Part shown: one piece after another, positions 43,780 to 53,952 of the stretch
How positions within the stretch are numbered: the first letter of the stretch is position 1
Layout of the letters: each line of letters begins with the position of its first letter
Source: Comamonas halotolerans
GTDB lineage: Bacteria > Pseudomonadota > Gammaproteobacteria > Burkholderiales > Burkholderiaceae_C
Assembly (NCBI RefSeq): GCF_030162935.1
Contig: NZ_JASAUZ010000023.1
Location: 248,001-312,000 of the forward strand
DNA length: 64,000 nt
Direction: 5' to 3'
Notes under the pieces: model-generated
What the model was told of the DNA's origin: nothing
The model's input: only the letters and a program-made list of their open reading frames with translations
Database searches by the model: none
Made by a program: the position numbers and the translations under genes

Positions 43780-44502
43780 TCAGGCTGTGATCTTCTTGAG
43801 CAAGTGCGCATGCACTGCGCCCGCCTTCAAATAGCGGTGCTGCTGCAGACCATATTCGGCCAGTACTTCGTCCGTCCAGGGCTCTGGCGCTTCCAGATAG
43901 ATAAAGCCATCATCTGCCAGCACTTGTGCTGCAGCCTTTACCGCTGGTGCAAACAAGGCATCCACTCCAAATGGAGGGTCGATGAATACGGCATGCCAGT
44001 AGCCCGGTGAACTCTGCGTCAACGCAGCAATACCATCGCCACGCTGCACATGCACGCCTTCTGCCTTGAGTTGCTGCGTCAGTCGCTCCAGCTGCTGGGC
44101 CAGACCGGCATCTTGCTCCACCAAGCGTACCTGCACGGCACCGCGTGAAGCTGCTTCCAGGCCCAAAGCACCCGTGCCTGCAAACACGTCAATACAGCGC
44201 CAGCCAGCCAAGTCCTGTCCCAGCCAGTTGAACAGGGTCTCGCGCACACGGTCAGGTGTGGGACGCAAGCCCGGTCTCTGCGCCACCGCCAAACGGGTGC
44301 GCCGCCATTGACCACCGATGATGCGGACTTCACCGGCACCACCACCTGTCGCCTTGGCTGGCTTTTGCGCTTTGCTGCCGGGCTTTTTGCCTGCTGCCAC
44401 GGCCAATGCCTCTGCTTCAGCCTGTTTGAAGGCCTCGCGCTTTTTCAGACGAGCTTCAAGCGCCAGTGCTTCTTCAATATTGCGATAACTGTTGCGACCC
44501 AT
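43780..44502 (-). CDS. rsmD: 16S rRNA (guanine(966)-N2)-methyltransferase RsmD
   Basis: Methylates G966 of 16S rRNA. The conserved domain starts at about residue 57 with RIIGGQWRRTRL and contains the TPDRVRETLFNWL segment, the SAM-binding DVFAGTGALGLEAASRG and the catalytic DPPF motif. The first 55 residues are an extra Ala/Lys/Glu-rich extension, absent from E. coli RsmD and possibly a result of a start further upstream than the true one, though no internal ATG is at hand before the domain. It follows the two M16 peptidase genes on the same strand, the usual betaproteobacterial order. Confidence 0.94.
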   Translation of the reverse strand: MGRNSYRNIEEALALEARLKKREAFKQAEAEALAVAAGKKPGSKAQKPAKATGGGAGEVRIIGGQWRRTRLAVAQRPGLRPTPDRVRETLFNWLGQDLAGWRCIDVFAGTGALGLEAASRGAVQVRLVEQDAGLAQQLERLTQQLKAEGVHVQRGDGIAALTQSSPGYWHAVFIDPPFGVDALFAPAVKAAAQVLADDGFIYLEAPEPWTDEVLAEYGLQQHRYLKAGAVHAHLLKKITA

Positions 44503-45852
44503 TTATTTCTTTTCCCCTAACACCACGGTCACCATGCGAACCGGCTGGATCGCACGTTGCATGGCGCTGCGCACATCCTCCACCGTCAACGCCTCCACCT
44601 TGGCCGTCCAGTGATCCAGGTAATCCAAAGGCAGGTCGTTCCAAGCAATATTGGCCACATTGGCCAACAGCTTGCGGTTGCTGTCGATGCGCAGCGCAAA
44701 GCTACCAATCAGATTGTCCTTGGCATCGCGCAACTCTTTTTCCGTAGGGCCTTCAGCGACAAACATGGCCAGCGTCTCTTGAACCACCTGACGAGCTTGC
44801 TCGGCCTGGTCGGGGCGAGTCTGCAAGCTGATGGTGAAGGCCCCTGCATGCAACCCGGGGGCAAAGTCACTCGATATGCCGTAAGTCAGTCCACGCTTTT
44901 CACGCACTTCTTCCATCAGGCGCGAAACCAGACCACCACCACCCAGGATGTGGTTACCCACCAGCAAAGCCATGAAGTCTGGGTCGTTACGCTTGATGCC
45001 AGGCTGACCAATCAGAACTTGCGCCTGCGCCGACTGGAATGGAATTCGAATGTCCCGTGCCGCCTCCAGAGCTGGCACCTCCGGCACGGCTGGCAATGGC
45101 TGACAACCCTTGCCATCATCCTTGGGCAGACGTGAAAGCAGCTCTGCGACCAGTTCATCGGCCCTGGCTTTGTCCACCGCACCCACCACGCTCACCTTGG
45201 CACGACATGCCTGAAACATGCGCTGCTGCCAGTCCTGGATGTCTTTCACGTTGATACGTGCCAGCGTTTGTTCTGTGGTGCGCACGCCGTAGGGGTGACC
45301 GCTGTAAACCGCATCGGTATATGCCCGAGCTGCCACGGTGCCTGGACGGGTGTTGGACTCAGCGATCGCTGCGCTCCAGCGGGCGCGCTCACGTTGCCAC
45401 ACAGCAGCAGGCACGCTGGGATGAGCCATTTGGCGCGACGCCAGTTCCACCGAGCGCTGCAGCAAATCGGGCACGGTCAGGCTGCGCAACGAAAAGCTGA
45501 AACTGTCTTTTCCTGCGCTCGCATCAAAACCAGCACCCAGATCTGCCCATGCCTCGCCCAAGGCGTTTTCATTCATGGCGGGTAGCTTGCCGTCCGCTTT
45601 GATGCCCTTGGCGTTCATCAAGCTCAATGCTGTGGCCACACCAGCTTTCGCAGGATCTTCACGGCGGGCTCCTGCATCAAAAGAAACCTGAATGTCCACC
45701 ATCGGAATGCTGGGGCTTTCCACCAGCCAGACCTTGGCTCCCGAAGCTTGTTGCCAGTGCTGAATGGGCAGAATCGCCCATGCGGCACTGACGCCAAAAC
45801 CAGCAAACGTACACACCAGCCAAGCGCTGGCCGCAATGGTTTTTGTCTTCAT
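44503..45852 (-). CDS. M16-family peptidase-like protein, inactive partner
   Basis: A 449-residue exported protein of the pitrilysin family (signal peptide about 1-28). The place of the HxxEH zinc motif is occupied by a sequence without it (TALSLMNAKGIKA), so it should be catalytically dead. It keeps the glycine-rich loop GNHILGGGGLVSRLMEEVREKRGLTYG (key words GGGGLVSRL and EKRGLTYG) of the C-terminal half. In such pairs the dead subunit forms a heterodimer with the active one encoded next to it, here 10 bases upstream. ATG 45852 is chosen over the adjacent ATG 45855 from the spacing of GAAAG. Confidence 0.9.
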   Translation of the reverse strand: MKTKTIAASAWLVCTFAGFGVSAAWAILPIQHWQQASGAKVWLVESPSIPMVDIQVSFDAGARREDPAKAGVATALSLMNAKGIKADGKLPAMNENALGEAWADLGAGFDASAGKDSFSFSLRSLTVPDLLQRSVELASRQMAHPSVPAAVWQRERARWSAAIAESNTRPGTVAARAYTDAVYSGHPYGVRTTEQTLARINVKDIQDWQQRMFQACRAKVSVVGAVDKARADELVAELLSRLPKDDGKGCQPLPAVPEVPALEAARDIRIPFQSAQAQVLIGQPGIKRNDPDFMALLVGNHILGGGGLVSRLMEEVREKRGLTYGISSDFAPGLHAGAFTISLQTRPDQAEQARQVVQETLAMFVAEGPTEKELRDAKDNLIGSFALRIDSNRKLLANVANIAWNDLPLDYLDHWTAKVEALTVEDVRSAMQRAIQPVRMVTVVLGEKK

Positions 45853-45862
45853 CATCAAACTT

Positions 45863-47326
45863 TCAGTGCTGGAGTGTCTGGTTATCACCCACCGCTGTGG
45901 CAGGACGAAGTGCTTGACCAGCAGCTCGTGGCTGGGGCACCAAGACACCCACCGTGAGCTGGTCATCACCAAAATACCGTTTGGCTACGCGCTGCACGTC
46001 AGCTGCAGTGATCTTCATCAGCTCTTTGACGAGCAAGTCATCGGCATTGGTCGGCATACCCATGACCCAGTAATTACCCAAGCTCTGAGCTTGCCCCATG
46101 ACAGAATCACGCTCGTAGATTTGCGAGGCCACCCACTGTGTCTTCACGCGCTCCAGCTCCGACGCTTGGACGCCCTCTTTGGCAACACGCTGGATTTGTG
46201 CACGCAAGGCTTGCTCCAACTGCGCTGCCGTTTTCCCCTTGGCTGGCACACCAGACAGAATGAACAACGAAGGACCTCGCCCCATGATCCCTGCCGAACT
46301 GCTTGCACTATCGGCCACACGGTTTTTGCCTTGCACCAGGGCACGTTCCAGACGCGCTCCGTCATAGCCGTCCAGCACAGAAGACAGCATCAGCAAGGCC
46401 AGTGCATCTTTGTCCTCGGCATTGAGGTTTTCCACATTGCGTATGGAAGGCGCCCGGAAAGCCAAGGCCACATAGGCCTGTTCGGCAGGTTGTTTGACCT
46501 CAATGCGGCGGATACCCAACTGCCGGGGCTCTTCGCGAGGCTTGCTGACTGCCGATGCGCGTGCAGGAATCTGACCGTAGGTTTCCTCAGCCCATTCCCT
46601 GACCTTGGCAACATCCACATCCCCTGCAATCACGATGGCGGCATTGCCCGGCACATACCACTGCTGGTGGAAGTTTCGCACATCGTCTGCGGTCATCGCA
46701 TCCAGATCGCTCATCCAACCCACCACCGGCCGACGATAGGGATTCGACTGAAACACCGAGGCCGACAACTGCTCGAAGAGCATGGCACGCGGATTGTCTT
46801 CTGTGCGCATGCGTCGCTCTTCCTTGATAACCTCAATCTCTTTCTTGAACTCTTCGTCCGGCCACTGGTTGTTTGCAAAACGGTCGGCCTCCAGCGCCAT
46901 CACATCCCTCAGTCGCTCTGCCGGTATCTGCTGGTAATAGCCCGTGTAATCGCGATTGGTGAAGGCATTTTCCTGCCCGCCCAAAGCAGCAACACGACGA
47001 GAAAACTCACCAGGCGCCAGTTTTCTGGAGCCCTTGAACATCATGTGTTCCAGCGCGTGGGCCACACCCGTGGTGCCATCGACTTCATCCATGGCCCCCA
47101 CCTTCACCCAGAGCATATGCACCGCTGTGGGCGCTCGTCGATCAGGCTGTACGATCAGCTCCATACCATTGCTCAATGTGAACTGCTGAACCGCTGTTGC
47201 AGGCTTGACAGTCGAACTGCTGGCCCACTCAGACAGAGAGGACGATAACGTGCCAGTAACAGGCAAATTCTCGGCTGTCGCACTCAGGCTGGCCAGCAGC
47301 GCTAGAAGGGATAAAGTTCGTTTCAT
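45863..47326 (-). CDS. M16-family zinc peptidase, active partner
   Basis: A 487-residue periplasmic zinc peptidase with a signal peptide (about 1-18). The inverted zinc motif is HALEHMMFKG (His90, Glu93, His94), and the third ligand is in the downstream KKEIEVIKEERRMR segment. The C-terminal half has the usual M16 fold. Together with the next gene it should form an active/inactive heterodimer that degrades peptides or processes envelope proteins. ATG 47326 (MKRTLS) begins the signal peptide. It is divergent from ftsY, with the two starts about 30 bases apart. Confidence 0.93.
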   Translation of the reverse strand: MKRTLSLLALLASLSATAENLPVTGTLSSSLSEWASSSTVKPATAVQQFTLSNGMELIVQPDRRAPTAVHMLWVKVGAMDEVDGTTGVAHALEHMMFKGSRKLAPGEFSRRVAALGGQENAFTNRDYTGYYQQIPAERLRDVMALEADRFANNQWPDEEFKKEIEVIKEERRMRTEDNPRAMLFEQLSASVFQSNPYRRPVVGWMSDLDAMTADDVRNFHQQWYVPGNAAIVIAGDVDVAKVREWAEETYGQIPARASAVSKPREEPRQLGIRRIEVKQPAEQAYVALAFRAPSIRNVENLNAEDKDALALLMLSSVLDGYDGARLERALVQGKNRVADSASSSAGIMGRGPSLFILSGVPAKGKTAAQLEQALRAQIQRVAKEGVQASELERVKTQWVASQIYERDSVMGQAQSLGNYWVMGMPTNADDLLVKELMKITAADVQRVAKRYFGDDQLTVGVLVPQPRAAGQALRPATAVGDNQTLQH

Positions 47327-47353
47327 AGAATGCAGGATTCTAAGAACCCGCCA

Positions 47354-48514
<1,161 letters not shown>

Positions 48515-48530
48515 AAGCGTGTTCCTTTCA

Positions 48531-48562
48531 AAAAGCCCCGCTGTTCAAGTGCGGGGCTTTTT
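48531..48562. terminator. Bidirectional terminator between ftsY and cutA
   Basis: AAAAGCCCCGC/GCGGGGCTTTT stem with a nine-base loop, T tract on both strands; serves the two converging genes. Confidence 0.93.
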
Positions 48563-48625
48563 CATGCCGATGAACCAATCACCAAACCACCAAACGCTGC
48601 AAACCATGCTGCAGCCTTTGTCCAA

Positions 48626-48973
48626 TCAGACGCTGGCATCCACCTGCGCAGCCACCCAGGCAGCATAGGCAGCGTTGGCATGCTCGGTACGCTGTAGCAA
48701 CTGAGGCACCTCATAAGGATGCACTGTTTTCAACCAGTCCCACAAGTGCTCCACAACGCTGGGCAATGTCTTAAACACCACCCGCCATTCAGGGCTGTGC
48801 TCCAGCGCACCATCCCAGACATAGTGCGAAGTGATCGCCTCCACCTGCGCGCAGGCAGCCACTCGGGCTTGCACACTCCCCTGCGCCAAACGCTCAGCGT
48901 CGACAGCACTGCCAACGGTGGTGGTCACAACGGTGAGTAAGGACAGGGAGTGCGGATAATTCATGGCTGCCAT
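48626..48973 (-). CDS. cutA: Divalent cation tolerance protein CutA
   Basis: A 115-residue trimeric ferredoxin-like protein. The family words VVTTTVGS near the N-terminus, AACAQVEAITSHYVWDG (short forms ACAQV and SHYVW) and TVHPYEVPQLL are present. CutA was linked to copper tolerance in E. coli; its true job is still debated. It lies nine bases after the DMT permease gene and should be co-transcribed with it. An internal ATG at 48964 is an alternative start. Confidence 0.93.
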   Translation of the reverse strand: MAAMNYPHSLSLLTVVTTTVGSAVDAERLAQGSVQARVAACAQVEAITSHYVWDGALEHSPEWRVVFKTLPSVVEHLWDWLKTVHPYEVPQLLQRTEHANAAYAAWVAAQVDASV

Positions 48974-48982
48974 TGTGCCGCT

Positions 48983-49909
48983 TTACCTGCGTTTGACAGG
49001 CCAGGTTGCCACCACGACTCCCAGCAAGGCAATCCCAAGCGCCAGCAGTTGCACAGTGCTGATCTGCTCCCCCAGCGCCACCATGCCCACAACAGCCGCA
49101 CTGATAGGCAGCATCACCGTGAAGATACCCGCCTGCGCTGCAGGCACGGAACGCAAGCCTGTCATCCACAACCAAACCGTCCATACACAAGCCGCCAGCG
49201 CGTAAAACACCAGCAAGCTCCACATGGAGAAACTGACCTGCGCAAAATCGAAATGCCACACCCAGTACAAGCCCAGCGGAGTGGACAGTACAAATCCCCA
49301 AAGATTGATGATGGCGCTGATGCGTTTAGGTGACAGCGTGGCTGTGAGCTGTTTACCGATCACCGCATATGCGGCTTCACACAGCACTGCGGCCAACAAC
49401 AACAGCTGTCCCCAAACAGCATAAGGCTGCATATTTGCCGCGTCCTGCGGTTTGGCAGCAGCATACAAAGCGATGCCTGCCACTGCCAATGCCACAGCAG
49501 CCCATGTGCGCGGCGCTATTTGCTCACGCAAGACGACCCAACTGAGTACCGCCACCGCCACAGGAATGGCCGACATGGTGACTCCCGCAGTAACCGCGCT
49601 GGTCAAACTCACGCCCGTGACCATGCACAGGGTGAACAAAAAATTACCGAAAAACGACTCCAGAAATAACAAACGCTTGGTGCGCGCGTTCATTGCGGGC
49701 TCTTGCGGCGACTTGCGCAGCCAGCGCAACATGGCAATCACTCCAATCCCAAAGCGCAGCCAAGCCAGCAACAACACCGGAAACAGCACAGCAAGCGGCT
49801 TGGAAAGCGCCACATAGCTGCCTACCAGCGCCATGCTCAGCGCCAAACACAAAAAGGCCACGGGCTTGGATGGAGGGTTCACAATCAGACTCTGCAAGAA
49901 ACCAGCCAT
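48983..49909 (-). CDS. EamA/DMT-family permease
   Basis: A 308-residue inner-membrane protein with ten predicted helices arranged as two EamA repeats (about 18-147 and 163-300), typical of the drug/metabolite transporter superfamily. Family-like details include SAVTAGVTMSAIPVAVAVLSW (short key SAIPV) and the second-repeat AGIFTVMLPISAAVVG (key VMLPI). The substrate is unknown; amino acid or metabolite export is the usual role. It is upstream of cutA. Confidence 0.9.
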   Translation of the reverse strand: MAGFLQSLIVNPPSKPVAFLCLALSMALVGSYVALSKPLAVLFPVLLLAWLRFGIGVIAMLRWLRKSPQEPAMNARTKRLLFLESFFGNFLFTLCMVTGVSLTSAVTAGVTMSAIPVAVAVLSWVVLREQIAPRTWAAVALAVAGIALYAAAKPQDAANMQPYAVWGQLLLLAAVLCEAAYAVIGKQLTATLSPKRISAIINLWGFVLSTPLGLYWVWHFDFAQVSFSMWSLLVFYALAACVWTVWLWMTGLRSVPAAQAGIFTVMLPISAAVVGMVALGEQISTVQLLALGIALLGVVVATWPVKRR

Positions 49910-50075
49910 CTTATAAGCGCTGCTCTTTCCTGCTCTGTCACCTGCAGCACGTGCTTCTTTTCAGCAATCTCTGCTCTCATGACAGGACAGCCGCACGCGG
50001 CGAAGCATCCAATCAATACGATTCGATTGGTGGAGCCAGGCCCCCCCACCGTTAAATGATCTGTCGCGATTTGCG

Positions 50076-50531
50076 TCAACCTTCCCCAGCTTCGGGATTG
50101 GCTTCATATCGCATCCATCCTGCAACTACGGCACCACCACCGAAGCAATCCTTGGGATGGATGCGCCCTTCATTGACCGGCACAACGTCAAAATCAAAAG
50201 GACTTATTCCCTCAATGCAAGCGACATTGACCCCGTATTGGCTGGGTGAAGACCTTCGCTGATGAAATGTGTAGTTGCCACACTTTGCACAGAAATAATG
50301 TCTGGCTTCACCAGTGTTGAACTGGTACAGCGTCAGAGCATCCTTGCCCTGAAGGATTTCAATGTCCTTCAAATTGGCTGAAACAGCCACAGCTCCGCGC
50401 ATGCTGCAGTAAGAGCAATTGCATCGGCGCGCTGTACGCAAGCCGTCCGTCAGGCTCAGCCTAAAACGGACGCTGCCACAGTGGCATGCGGCTTGGTAGA
50501 TGGTGCGGTCATCGTGCTTTGAATCCGTCAT
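50076..50531 (-). CDS. GFA (CENP-V/GFA) family zinc protein
   Basis: A 151-residue protein of the glutathione-dependent formaldehyde-activating (Gfa) family. The zinc ligands are visible as ACHCGSVRF (first pair), CNCSYCSM (second cluster) and FCAKCGNYTFHQ (third pair). Although the family is named for adduct formation between glutathione and formaldehyde, most members have unknown roles. It is a single gene without an obvious partner. Confidence 0.9.
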   Translation of the reverse strand: MTDSKHDDRTIYQAACHCGSVRFRLSLTDGLRTARRCNCSYCSMRGAVAVSANLKDIEILQGKDALTLYQFNTGEARHYFCAKCGNYTFHQRRSSPSQYGVNVACIEGISPFDFDVVPVNEGRIHPKDCFGGGAVVAGWMRYEANPEAGEG

Positions 50532-50643
50532 AGATGGACATTATCTTTAGCTGACCTCTTGCAAGATAGATGACAAACCTGGGTCAGGCCCACAAATGCC
50601 TCAATAATGTGGTTGCAATGCGCCTTGGTGCGGCCCAGGCAAA

Positions 50644-51591
50644 TCAGCGTTTCTGCACCAGATTGCCTTGTGCAGACGCCAAAATGCGCCCATCAGCACT
50701 TTCCATATCAGCATTGACAAATGCTGCATTGCGCCCGATCCGTGCAGGCGATGCCTTGAGTTGCACCACATCTGCCTGCACAGGCGCTTGATACTGCACC
50801 GAGATATCCACCAACTCCATCCCTTGCGGCGCCGCAGAAGCGCACGCACTGGACATCAGACCCATCAGCACACCACCTTGCAGATGCCCTACCCGGTTGC
50901 TGTTATAGCCACTGACAGCCACAGGCCAAGACACACCACAAGCAGTGCGTACATGTTCATCAGCGGCTGGTAGCAGCGACCAGAACTGTTCCAGAAAACT
51001 ACGTCCATCCGCCGATGCTGCCTCGCATGACAGCGCCCGCTCCCAGATTTGCCGCTCATCCTCCGTTAGCGCCTCCGGGCTCAGGCTGCCAGTCAGCGTG
51101 CTACGTGTAGGCAACGGATGCGCTGCAACGCCACTGCGGTTTTCCAGCACGGCAAACGTCGCTTCTCCGCTGCAACACAACTGCCCCTGCGCATCGGAGA
51201 TTTCCACAGCGACCGCAGCGGTGGGCAATGCAAGATTTACAGACATCATTCGCACGCTGGCGGACGCCTTCAACTCCCCTTGCGCTGGTAGCGCTGCAAA
51301 TGACAGGCGCATGCTCATGGTGGCAATACGCACACTACGCCCTGCATAGCCTCGCACTGCAGCAGCCATCGTGACATCAGCCAGCAATGCCACTGCGGCC
51401 TTGCTGACTGTGCCGCTGCCATTCAGACAATGCGGGCCAATCTGCATCTGTGCGCTAGCCCCTTCAGAACTTACTTGCGAAGCAAAGAAGATATCCAGGA
51501 AATGGGCCGGAAACATCCAGCCCGGCACCCTGGCCGCATGTAAAGCCTGCAGCACGCGCTGAACGCATGGGCCATGTGTTGTGCCTGTCAT
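50644..51591 (-). CDS. Tandem hotdog PaaI-like thioesterase
   Basis: A 315-residue cytosolic protein with two hotdog domains (about 20-150 and 200-310). The first has ALLADVTMAAAVRGYAGRS (key ADVTMA) and the second VGHLQGGVLMGLMSSACASAA (key GGVLMGL), both resembling PaaI/acyl-CoA thioesterases in which an Asp or Asn in that helix is catalytic. It probably hydrolyses an acyl-CoA. It lies downstream of the MmgE/PrpD gene and the hydratase-thiolase pseudogene in the same direction, and so belongs to the minus-strand arm of the CoA catabolic locus. Confidence 0.82.
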   Translation of the reverse strand: MTGTTHGPCVQRVLQALHAARVPGWMFPAHFLDIFFASQVSSEGASAQMQIGPHCLNGSGTVSKAAVALLADVTMAAAVRGYAGRSVRIATMSMRLSFAALPAQGELKASASVRMMSVNLALPTAAVAVEISDAQGQLCCSGEATFAVLENRSGVAAHPLPTRSTLTGSLSPEALTEDERQIWERALSCEAASADGRSFLEQFWSLLPAADEHVRTACGVSWPVAVSGYNSNRVGHLQGGVLMGLMSSACASAAPQGMELVDISVQYQAPVQADVVQLKASPARIGRNAAFVNADMESADGRILASAQGNLVQKR

Positions 51592-51701
51592 GGTTTACCT
51601 GTTCCTAAAAATATGTGAAACGCCCCCAAAGCCAATCACTGTTTGCCGCGTAAAACGCTCCGTTTCATTCCCGAGTGCGTCAATTCGTACGAACGAACTT
51701 C

Positions 51702-52387
51702 TCAAACCTTTTCCAGCACCACGGCAATGCCCTGGCCCACGCCAATGCACATAGTGCACAGCGCATACCGGCCACCCAGCGTGTGCAACTGGTTCACTGC
51801 AGTCGTGGCCAGACGTGCGCCCGAGGCGCCCAGCGGGTGGCCCAGCGCAATTGCGCCGCCCCACTGGTTCACGCGGGCGTCGTCATCCGCAATACCCAGG
51901 TCGCGCAGCACGGCCAGACCTTGGGCGGCAAAGGCTTCATTCAGTTCAATCACGTCCATGTCGGCCAGCGACAAACCCGTCTGTGCCAGGAATCATGCCC
52001 AGCGTGATTTCAGGCAAGCCCAGACGCGTCCCAGGCGCAGCCACCCGGGCATCACAACCCAATGCCAGGTCCAGCCCACCACCCAGAGCGGCACCGTGTA
52101 GCGCTGCCACCACCGGTTTGCCGCAGTTTTCAATGGCTGCAATCACCACGGGCAGCTGTGGCTCTTGCAGCGGCTGACCAAATTCACGCAGATCGGAGCC
52201 CGCAACAAAGGTGCTGCCTGCACCCATCAGCACTGCAGCCTGCAGCGAAGCGTCATCGCTGAGCTGCACTATGGCATCCAGCATGCCCTGGCGCACTCCC
52301 TGAGCCAGCATTGATCGGCGGGTTGTCAATCCAGATCACCAAGACCTGATCCACGCGTTCGGTACGCACCAAGTTCTTTTCACGCAT
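51702..52387 (-). pseudogene. Fused remnant of enoyl-CoA hydratase (5' part) and acetyl-CoA acyltransferase (3' part)
   Basis: Reading leftward from ATG 52387, which has an AAGG ribosome-binding site, the frame gives a normal hydratase start (VLVIWIDNPPINA). It then needs a shift at about 52309, where two bases are missing, to continue as LAQGVRQGMLDAI and on through [23 protein letters not shown] to [11 protein letters not shown]. At about 51986 the hydratase homology stops and the next bases, in another frame, encode [19 protein letters not shown], the C-terminal quarter of a thiolase, including [11 protein letters not shown] and CIGVGQG to its natural end at 51702. The hydratase C-terminal part, any dehydrogenase domain and the thiolase N-terminus with its nucleophilic Cys are gone. 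So a deletion of probably 2 kb or more fused two beta-oxidation genes and a frameshift followed. Neither piece can be active. Confidence 0.9.
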
Positions 52388-52426
52388 TGTTCTACCTTGC
52401 TCTTGTTGTTGCTTATTGCAGTGGAA

Positions 52427-53758
52427 TTACAGCGCATCGACCGCGTCTAACGCCTGCAAATTCCACAACTGCTTGGCAATGCGCTCTGCCTTTTCCTTCC
52501 CCAGAACAGGGATTACCAGCTCATCAAACTTGTCCTGCAACTCAGCATCAGTGAGCGCCATGTCGGGATCGCCCTTGCGTGTGGGCTGCAAGAAACTGTG
52601 CGCCCGCCCATCTTTGGTGTAGAGCGTGACCTGTGCAGCACGCTGCCCGGGAAATTGCGCATCCAGCTGCGGATGTACCTGCAGTTCCACGCAGCGCATC
52701 AGCGCCAGCAAGTCTGGGTCTTGCAGGCGCTCGGGGTCAAACGCCGCCAGGCGCACGCTGCCGTAGCGCAGTGCTGTGCTCACCACAAAAGGAATGCTAA
52801 AGCGCGCTTCTGCCGGAGTGCGCGGCGCAGGGTTGCCCGCCACAGACAGGGCCGGGCTGTAAGTCTGCACCACAATGCGCGCAATATCCTCCCAGGCAAT
52901 CTGGTCGCGCTGCTGAATGAGCAAAGCGCCATCAATAGGCGCAAAGGTGTGACCGCAGCAGGCGTGATTCTTGAACGTCATGGCGTTGATGTTGAATCTC
53001 TCACCCAGGTCTGCCATCACAGGCTGCCACTCAGGCGCATTGCTCATGGCCACCCCCATGCCGAAGCTGCCCTCGAAAACATCCAGCGATCCGGTTACGC
53101 CCTGGCGTGCCATCTGTGCTGCAGCTACTCCTGCTTCCGCTGCACGCCCGGAGTGCAATGGCTTGGACATGGAATCCATCTTGAAGGCCTGCTGCAGGCC
53201 CGCGGCGAACGTGGCCCCGGTACACAGGGCATGGGTGAATTGCAGGGCATTGAGCTTGAGCAGATAAGCCGCTGCCGCTGCTGCGCCAAACGTGCCCACT
53301 GTGCCAGTGTTGTGCCAGAACTTGTAATGACTGCGCCCCAGCACCTTGCCGATGCGCGTACTGATTTCATAGCCCACGATAACTGCCTTGATCAGCTCCA
53401 GCCCGCCAGCACCTTCTTGCTGCGCCACTGCCAATGCTGCGGAAATCGTGGGTGCGCCGGGGTGATAGATCGCCTCCTTGAAGATGTCATCCACCTCAGC
53501 CGTATGTGAGGCCGAACCATTGATCAAGGCTGCAGTGCGCATGGTGGCCTTGCGGCCCAGGGCCAGACGTGCACTGCCGCGATCAAGATCATCCACATAC
53601 GCTTTTTCCAGCAGAGGCGTCGGTTCCATGACATAGCCGGGAATCAGCGCTGCATACCAATCCACAATCGCGCGTTTCGCGTGATGGATGACCTCTTCAT
53701 TCACCTCCACCGAATGGAAGCCGGAACCGAATTGACCGAGTTGCTCGCTGATATACAT
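52427..53758 (-). CDS. MmgE/PrpD-family protein
   Basis: A 443-residue protein of the MmgE/PrpD fold, whose members include 2-methylcitrate dehydratase and cis-aconitate decarboxylase. Typical parts are INGSASHTAEVDDIFKEAIYHPGA (key HTAEVDD and HPG), HNTGTVGTFGAAAAAA, HSGRAAEAGVAAAQMA and the ACCGHTFAPIDG loop. No other methylcitrate gene is nearby, so its reaction is a hydration or dehydration of an unknown acid. It is the first gene of the minus arm, divergent from the acyl-CoA dehydrogenase across a 194-base region. Confidence 0.9.
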   Translation of the reverse strand: MYISEQLGQFGSGFHSVEVNEEVIHHAKRAIVDWYAALIPGYVMEPTPLLEKAYVDDLDRGSARLALGRKATMRTAALINGSASHTAEVDDIFKEAIYHPGAPTISAALAVAQQEGAGGLELIKAVIVGYEISTRIGKVLGRSHYKFWHNTGTVGTFGAAAAAAYLLKLNALQFTHALCTGATFAAGLQQAFKMDSMSKPLHSGRAAEAGVAAAQMARQGVTGSLDVFEGSFGMGVAMSNAPEWQPVMADLGERFNINAMTFKNHACCGHTFAPIDGALLIQQRDQIAWEDIARIVVQTYSPALSVAGNPAPRTPAEARFSIPFVVSTALRYGSVRLAAFDPERLQDPDLLALMRCVELQVHPQLDAQFPGQRAAQVTLYTKDGRAHSFLQPTRKGDPDMALTDAELQDKFDELVIPVLGKEKAERIAKQLWNLQALDAVDAL

Positions 53759-53952
53759 AAGACTTTGCAGGGAACCTGGGTTGTGGATTTCTATGCCCTC
53801 AATGATGCCTGTTGCGAGCGCACCTCAGTGAGAGCAAGAGTTTCAGAGAAAGAACAAAAACTCATATCTAGAGGCAAAACAGGAACATCTATAGAAGCGC
53901 AAAAAAGCCATGATTTGTGCATTCAAAGCTTTTTTCTTGCACAGGACACCCC

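Noticed and set aside
45764-47248. 494-residue open frame antisense to the M16 peptidases
   Set aside because: Spans parts of two real genes on the other strand with clear motifs; no ribosome-binding site or domain.
51702-51974. Stand-alone 90-residue thiolase-like gene
   Set aside because: It is only the C-terminal quarter of thiolase, without the nucleophilic cysteine domain, and its ATG is an internal Met of the full-length protein.
51946-52329. Intact-looking 127-residue hydratase gene
   Set aside because: Its first residues (MTTRR) come from the wrong frame upstream of the frameshift and its last (TDGFVAG) from past the deletion junction; it is part of the pseudogene.
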